Assembly (NCBI RefSeq): GCF_027474405.1
Contig: NZ_CP114871.1
Span: 1,497,001-1,561,000 of the forward strand
DNA length: 64,000 nucleotides
Origin: Caulobacter sp. NIBR2454
GTDB lineage: Bacteria > Pseudomonadota > Alphaproteobacteria > Caulobacterales > Caulobacteraceae
Direction of reading: 5' to 3'
In this document: piece by piece, positions 62,287-64,000 of the stretch
How positions within the stretch are numbered: the first letter of the stretch is position 1
Layout: every line of letters begins with the position of its first letter
Position numbers and translations under genes: made by a program
Notes under the pieces: model-generated
What the model saw: only the letters and a program-made list of their open reading frames with translations
Database searches by the model: none
What the model was told of the DNA's origin: nothing

Positions 62287-63432
62287 ATGGACTTCAACTT
62301 CTCCGAAGAGCAGTCGATGCTGCGCGATACGATCGCCAGCTATCTGCAGGACAAGTACGACTTCGAAACCCGCCGCAAGATCGTCTCCTCCGAGAGCGGC
62401 TGGCGGGCGGACTACTGGAAAGCCTTCGCCGAAGAGCTCGGCATACTCGGCGCGCCGTTCTCGGAAGAGCTCGGCGGCCTGGGCGGCGGCGCGCTCGACA
62501 ACATGATCGTCATGGAAGAGTTCGGCAAAGCCCTGGTCATCGAGCCCTATCTGGGCACGGTCATCATCGGCGGCGGCTTTCTCAAGCACTCGGGCCACGC
62601 CAGCGCGGCCGACCATATCGCCAGCATCGTCGCCGGTGAGATGGTCGTCGCTTTCGCCTATGCCGAGGCGCAAGGCCGCTACACCCTGTCGGACCTCAAG
62701 ACGACGGCGAAAAAGGACGGCTCCGGCTGGCTCCTGAATGGCCACAAGGCCGTGGTCGTCGGCGCGCCGTTCGCCAGCCACCTGATCGTCACCGCCCGCA
62801 CCGGCGGCTCGCAGCGCGAGACTTCGGGCGTGTCGGTATTCCTGGTCGACAAGCACGCCAAGGGCGTCACCACCCGTGACTACCCGACCGTCGACGGCGG
62901 TCGCGCTTCGGAAGTCTATTTCGACAACGTCTCGGTCCCCGCCGACGCCCTGATCGGCGCCGAAGGCGCTGCGTTGCCGCTGGTCGAGAAGGTCGTGGAC
63001 GAGGCGACTGCCGCCGTCTGCGCCGAGGCCGTGGGGGTCATGCGCAAGCTGCATGAAGGCACCCTGGATTACGCCAAGCAGCGCAAGCAGTTCGGCACCG
63101 CCATCAGCAACTTCCAGGTGCTCCAGCACCGCATGGTCGACATGTTCATCGAGCTCGAACAGTCAGTCTCCATGACCTACATGGCGACCCTCAAGCTGGA
63201 CGAGAGCGACGTCGAACGCGCCAAGGCCGTCTCTTCGTCCAAGGTCCGCATCGGCCGCGCCCTGAAGTTCTGCGGCCAGTCGGCCATCCAGATCCATGGC
63301 GGCATGGGCATGACCGACGAGTTGGCGATCGGCCATTACTTCAAGCGCGGCACGATCATCGAGGGCCTGTTCGGCTCCGTCGATCACCACTTGAGCCGCT
63401 ACGAACGCCTGAGCTTCGGCAAGGCGGCTTAG
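62287..63432 (+). CDS. acyl-CoA dehydrogenase (second subunit type)
   Basis: 381 residues, an ACAD with N-F-S-E-E-Q-S-M-L-R-D-T, G-A-P-F-S-E-E-L-G-G-L-G-G-G, and C-terminal Q-I-H-G-G-M-G-M-T-D-E-L-A-I-G-H-Y. It lacks the standard Y-x-G-(S/T) flavin-loop as clear as its neighbour and may be the non-identical partner in a heteromer, as for FadE pairs. Same operon as the preceding ACAD, then a strong terminator. Confidence 0.92.
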   Translation: MDFNFSEEQSMLRDTIASYLQDKYDFETRRKIVSSESGWRADYWKAFAEELGILGAPFSEELGGLGGGALDNMIVMEEFGKALVIEPYLGTVIIGGGFLKHSGHASAADHIASIVAGEMVVAFAYAEAQGRYTLSDLKTTAKKDGSGWLLNGHKAVVVGAPFASHLIVTARTGGSQRETSGVSVFLVDKHAKGVTTRDYPTVDGGRASEVYFDNVSVPADALIGAEGAALPLVEKVVDEATAAVCAEAVGVMRKLHEGTLDYAKQRKQFGTAISNFQVLQHRMVDMFIELEQSVSMTYMATLKLDESDVERAKAVSSSKVRIGRALKFCGQSAIQIHGGMGMTDELAIGHYFKRGTIIEGLFGSVDHHLSRYERLSFGKAA

Positions 63433-63462
63433 GCTGAAAGGCGGGTTAGACTGAAATGAGAA

Positions 63463-63489
63463 GGGCTCGCTGCAAGGCGAGCCCTTTTT
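63463..63489 (+). terminator. Rho-independent terminator of the acyl-CoA dehydrogenase operon
   Basis: GGGCTCGC (63463-63470) pairs with GCGAGCCC (63477-63484) around a 6-base loop and is followed by five Ts (63485-63489). Flanking A-T pairs extend the stem. It is a canonical terminator 30 bases after the stop. Confidence 0.93.
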
Positions 63490-63495
63490 ACATTC

Positions 63496-63582
63496 CGCTC
63501 ACCCCGGCGAAGGCCGGGGCCCAGGTGAAGCCCTGCTGACTCACCGGATGTATCTGGGTCCCGGCCTTCGCCGGGATGAGCG
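63496..63582. repeat. palindromic (REP-like) intergenic repeat
   Basis: About 29 bases (63496-63524) reappear inverted at 63554-63582 with a few mismatches. Each arm itself holds the palindrome CCCGGC...GCCGGG around GAAGG/CCTTC. This looks like the interspersed GC-rich palindromes found between convergent genes in many alphaproteobacteria. It lies between the ACAD terminator and the 3' end of msrB. Confidence 0.75.
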
Positions 63583-63588
63583 GCGTTT

Positions 63589-64000
63589 TTAGAACCTATC
63601 CCCCCGCCCCAGGCGATCCGGCAACGCCCCGCCGGCCGGTACAAACTCCAGCGACACCGAGTTGATGCAGTAGCGCAGGCGCGTGGGCGGCGGGCCGTCG
63701 GGGAAGACGTGGCCCTGGTGGCTGCCGCAGCGGGCGCAGGTGGTCTCGATCCGCACCATCCCGTAGCTGGTGTCCTTGATCCCTTTGACGTGCGCCTCGT
63801 CGATGGGGGCGTAGAAGCTGGGCCAGCCCGTGCCGCTCTCGAACTTGGTCTCGTGCTTGAACAGCGGCAGGCCGCACAGCCGGCAGCAATAGGCGCCCGG
63901 GTTTTTCTCGCCCAGCAAGCCGCCGCAGAATGGGGCTTCGGTGCCGTGGTTCAGCAGGACCTCACGCTCCTCGCGCGAAAGGTCCGCCTCCAGGCGCTGG
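63589..64000 (-). CDS. msrB: peptide-methionine (R)-S-oxide reductase, 5' end outside the window
   Basis: At least 137 codons in frame; the start lies beyond 64000. Visible: zinc ligands in C-C-R-L-C and C-A-R-C, F-E-S-G-T-G-W-P-S-F, G-H-V-F-P-D-G-P and R-Y-C-I-N-S-V-S-L with the catalytic Cys. The in-frame H-G-T-E-A-P-F-C-G upstream shows the protein continues to the window edge. Repairs methionine-R-sulfoxide in proteins. Confidence 0.93.
   Translation of the reverse strand, partial: QRLEADLSREEREVLLNHGTEAPFCGGLLGEKNPGAYCCRLCGLPLFKHETKFESGTGWPSFYAPIDEAHVKGIKDTSYGMVRIETTCARCGSHQGHVFPDGPPPTRLRYCINSVSLEFVPAGGALPDRLGRGDRF

Noticed and set aside
1..64000. CRISPR arrays, insertion sequences and prophage genes.
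   Set aside because: No regularly spaced repeats, transposase or phage-like proteins were found on reading both strands.

Overview
The window is high-GC, densely coded chromosome from an alphaproteobacterium. The gene repertoire (GTP-type PEP carboxykinase, MucR/Ros regulator, class II DAHP synthase, OpgH, DUF1289, TonB-dependent haem-type receptor, trimmed VirB system) and the protein sequences look most like Caulobacterales (Caulobacter/Phenylobacterium type). That placement is recognition from memory, not a search. No insertion sequence, phage or CRISPR array was seen, and base composition looks uniform.

Layout. 1-7.8 kb is housekeeping: yajC-secD-secF plus a Mth938-like gene, tRNA-Val(CAC), gph, glmU-rpiA and glutathione reductase. 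7.8-10.5 kb holds an O-antigen ligase-like membrane protein and class II DAHP synthase. 10.5-14.8 kb is an iron/haem locus: TonB-dependent receptor plus TonB on the minus strand, divergent from a DUF4198 protein and an EF-hand protein, with a Fur-box-like palindrome between them. 14.9-30 kb is mixed: MATE transporter, an unrecognised conserved protein, OpgH, a CurA-like reductase, a Gfo/Idh/MocA dehydrogenase, a LysE exporter, exonuclease III, an aspartic-protease-like exported protein, an acyl-CoA synthetase, a lipoprotein, a SIMPL protein, a tRNA with anticodon CAT, a methyltransferase and a free-methionine-sulfoxide reductase.

30.5-35.5 kb is the most interesting region. One minus-strand operon behind a good Fur box encodes a PepSY-type membrane protein, a DUF2271 protein with an ApbE-type flavinylation motif, a second DUF4198 protein, an ApbE flavin transferase and a membrane-anchored FMN/FAD/NADP reductase. 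Read together, these look like a route carrying NADPH electrons across the inner membrane to a covalently flavinylated periplasmic protein, probably for ferric iron reduction. Both DUF4198 proteins in the window would start with histidine after signal cleavage, a possible metal site.

35.9-42.2 kb holds an OmpA-type lipoprotein, a coiled-coil protein, a MarR regulator with a tandem operator, and a LolA-like/outer-membrane barrel/RND-MMPL trio that looks like a trans-envelope lipid or hydrophobic-compound exporter. 42.2-46.3 kb: a VOC protein, pckG, a zinc-ligand-less MucR and a haem-oxygenase-like iron oxidase. 46.4-49.5 kb: the exported DUF1800/DUF1501 pair. 49.6-57.9 kb: a nine-gene VirB operon (B1-B2-B3-B4-B6-B8-B9-B10-B11) with no VirB5, VirB7, VirD4 or relaxase nearby. 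58.2-64 kb: dusA, a retropepsin-like protease, DUF1289, a degenerate CobT-like protein, two acyl-CoA dehydrogenases, a strong terminator, a palindromic repeat and the 3' part of msrB.
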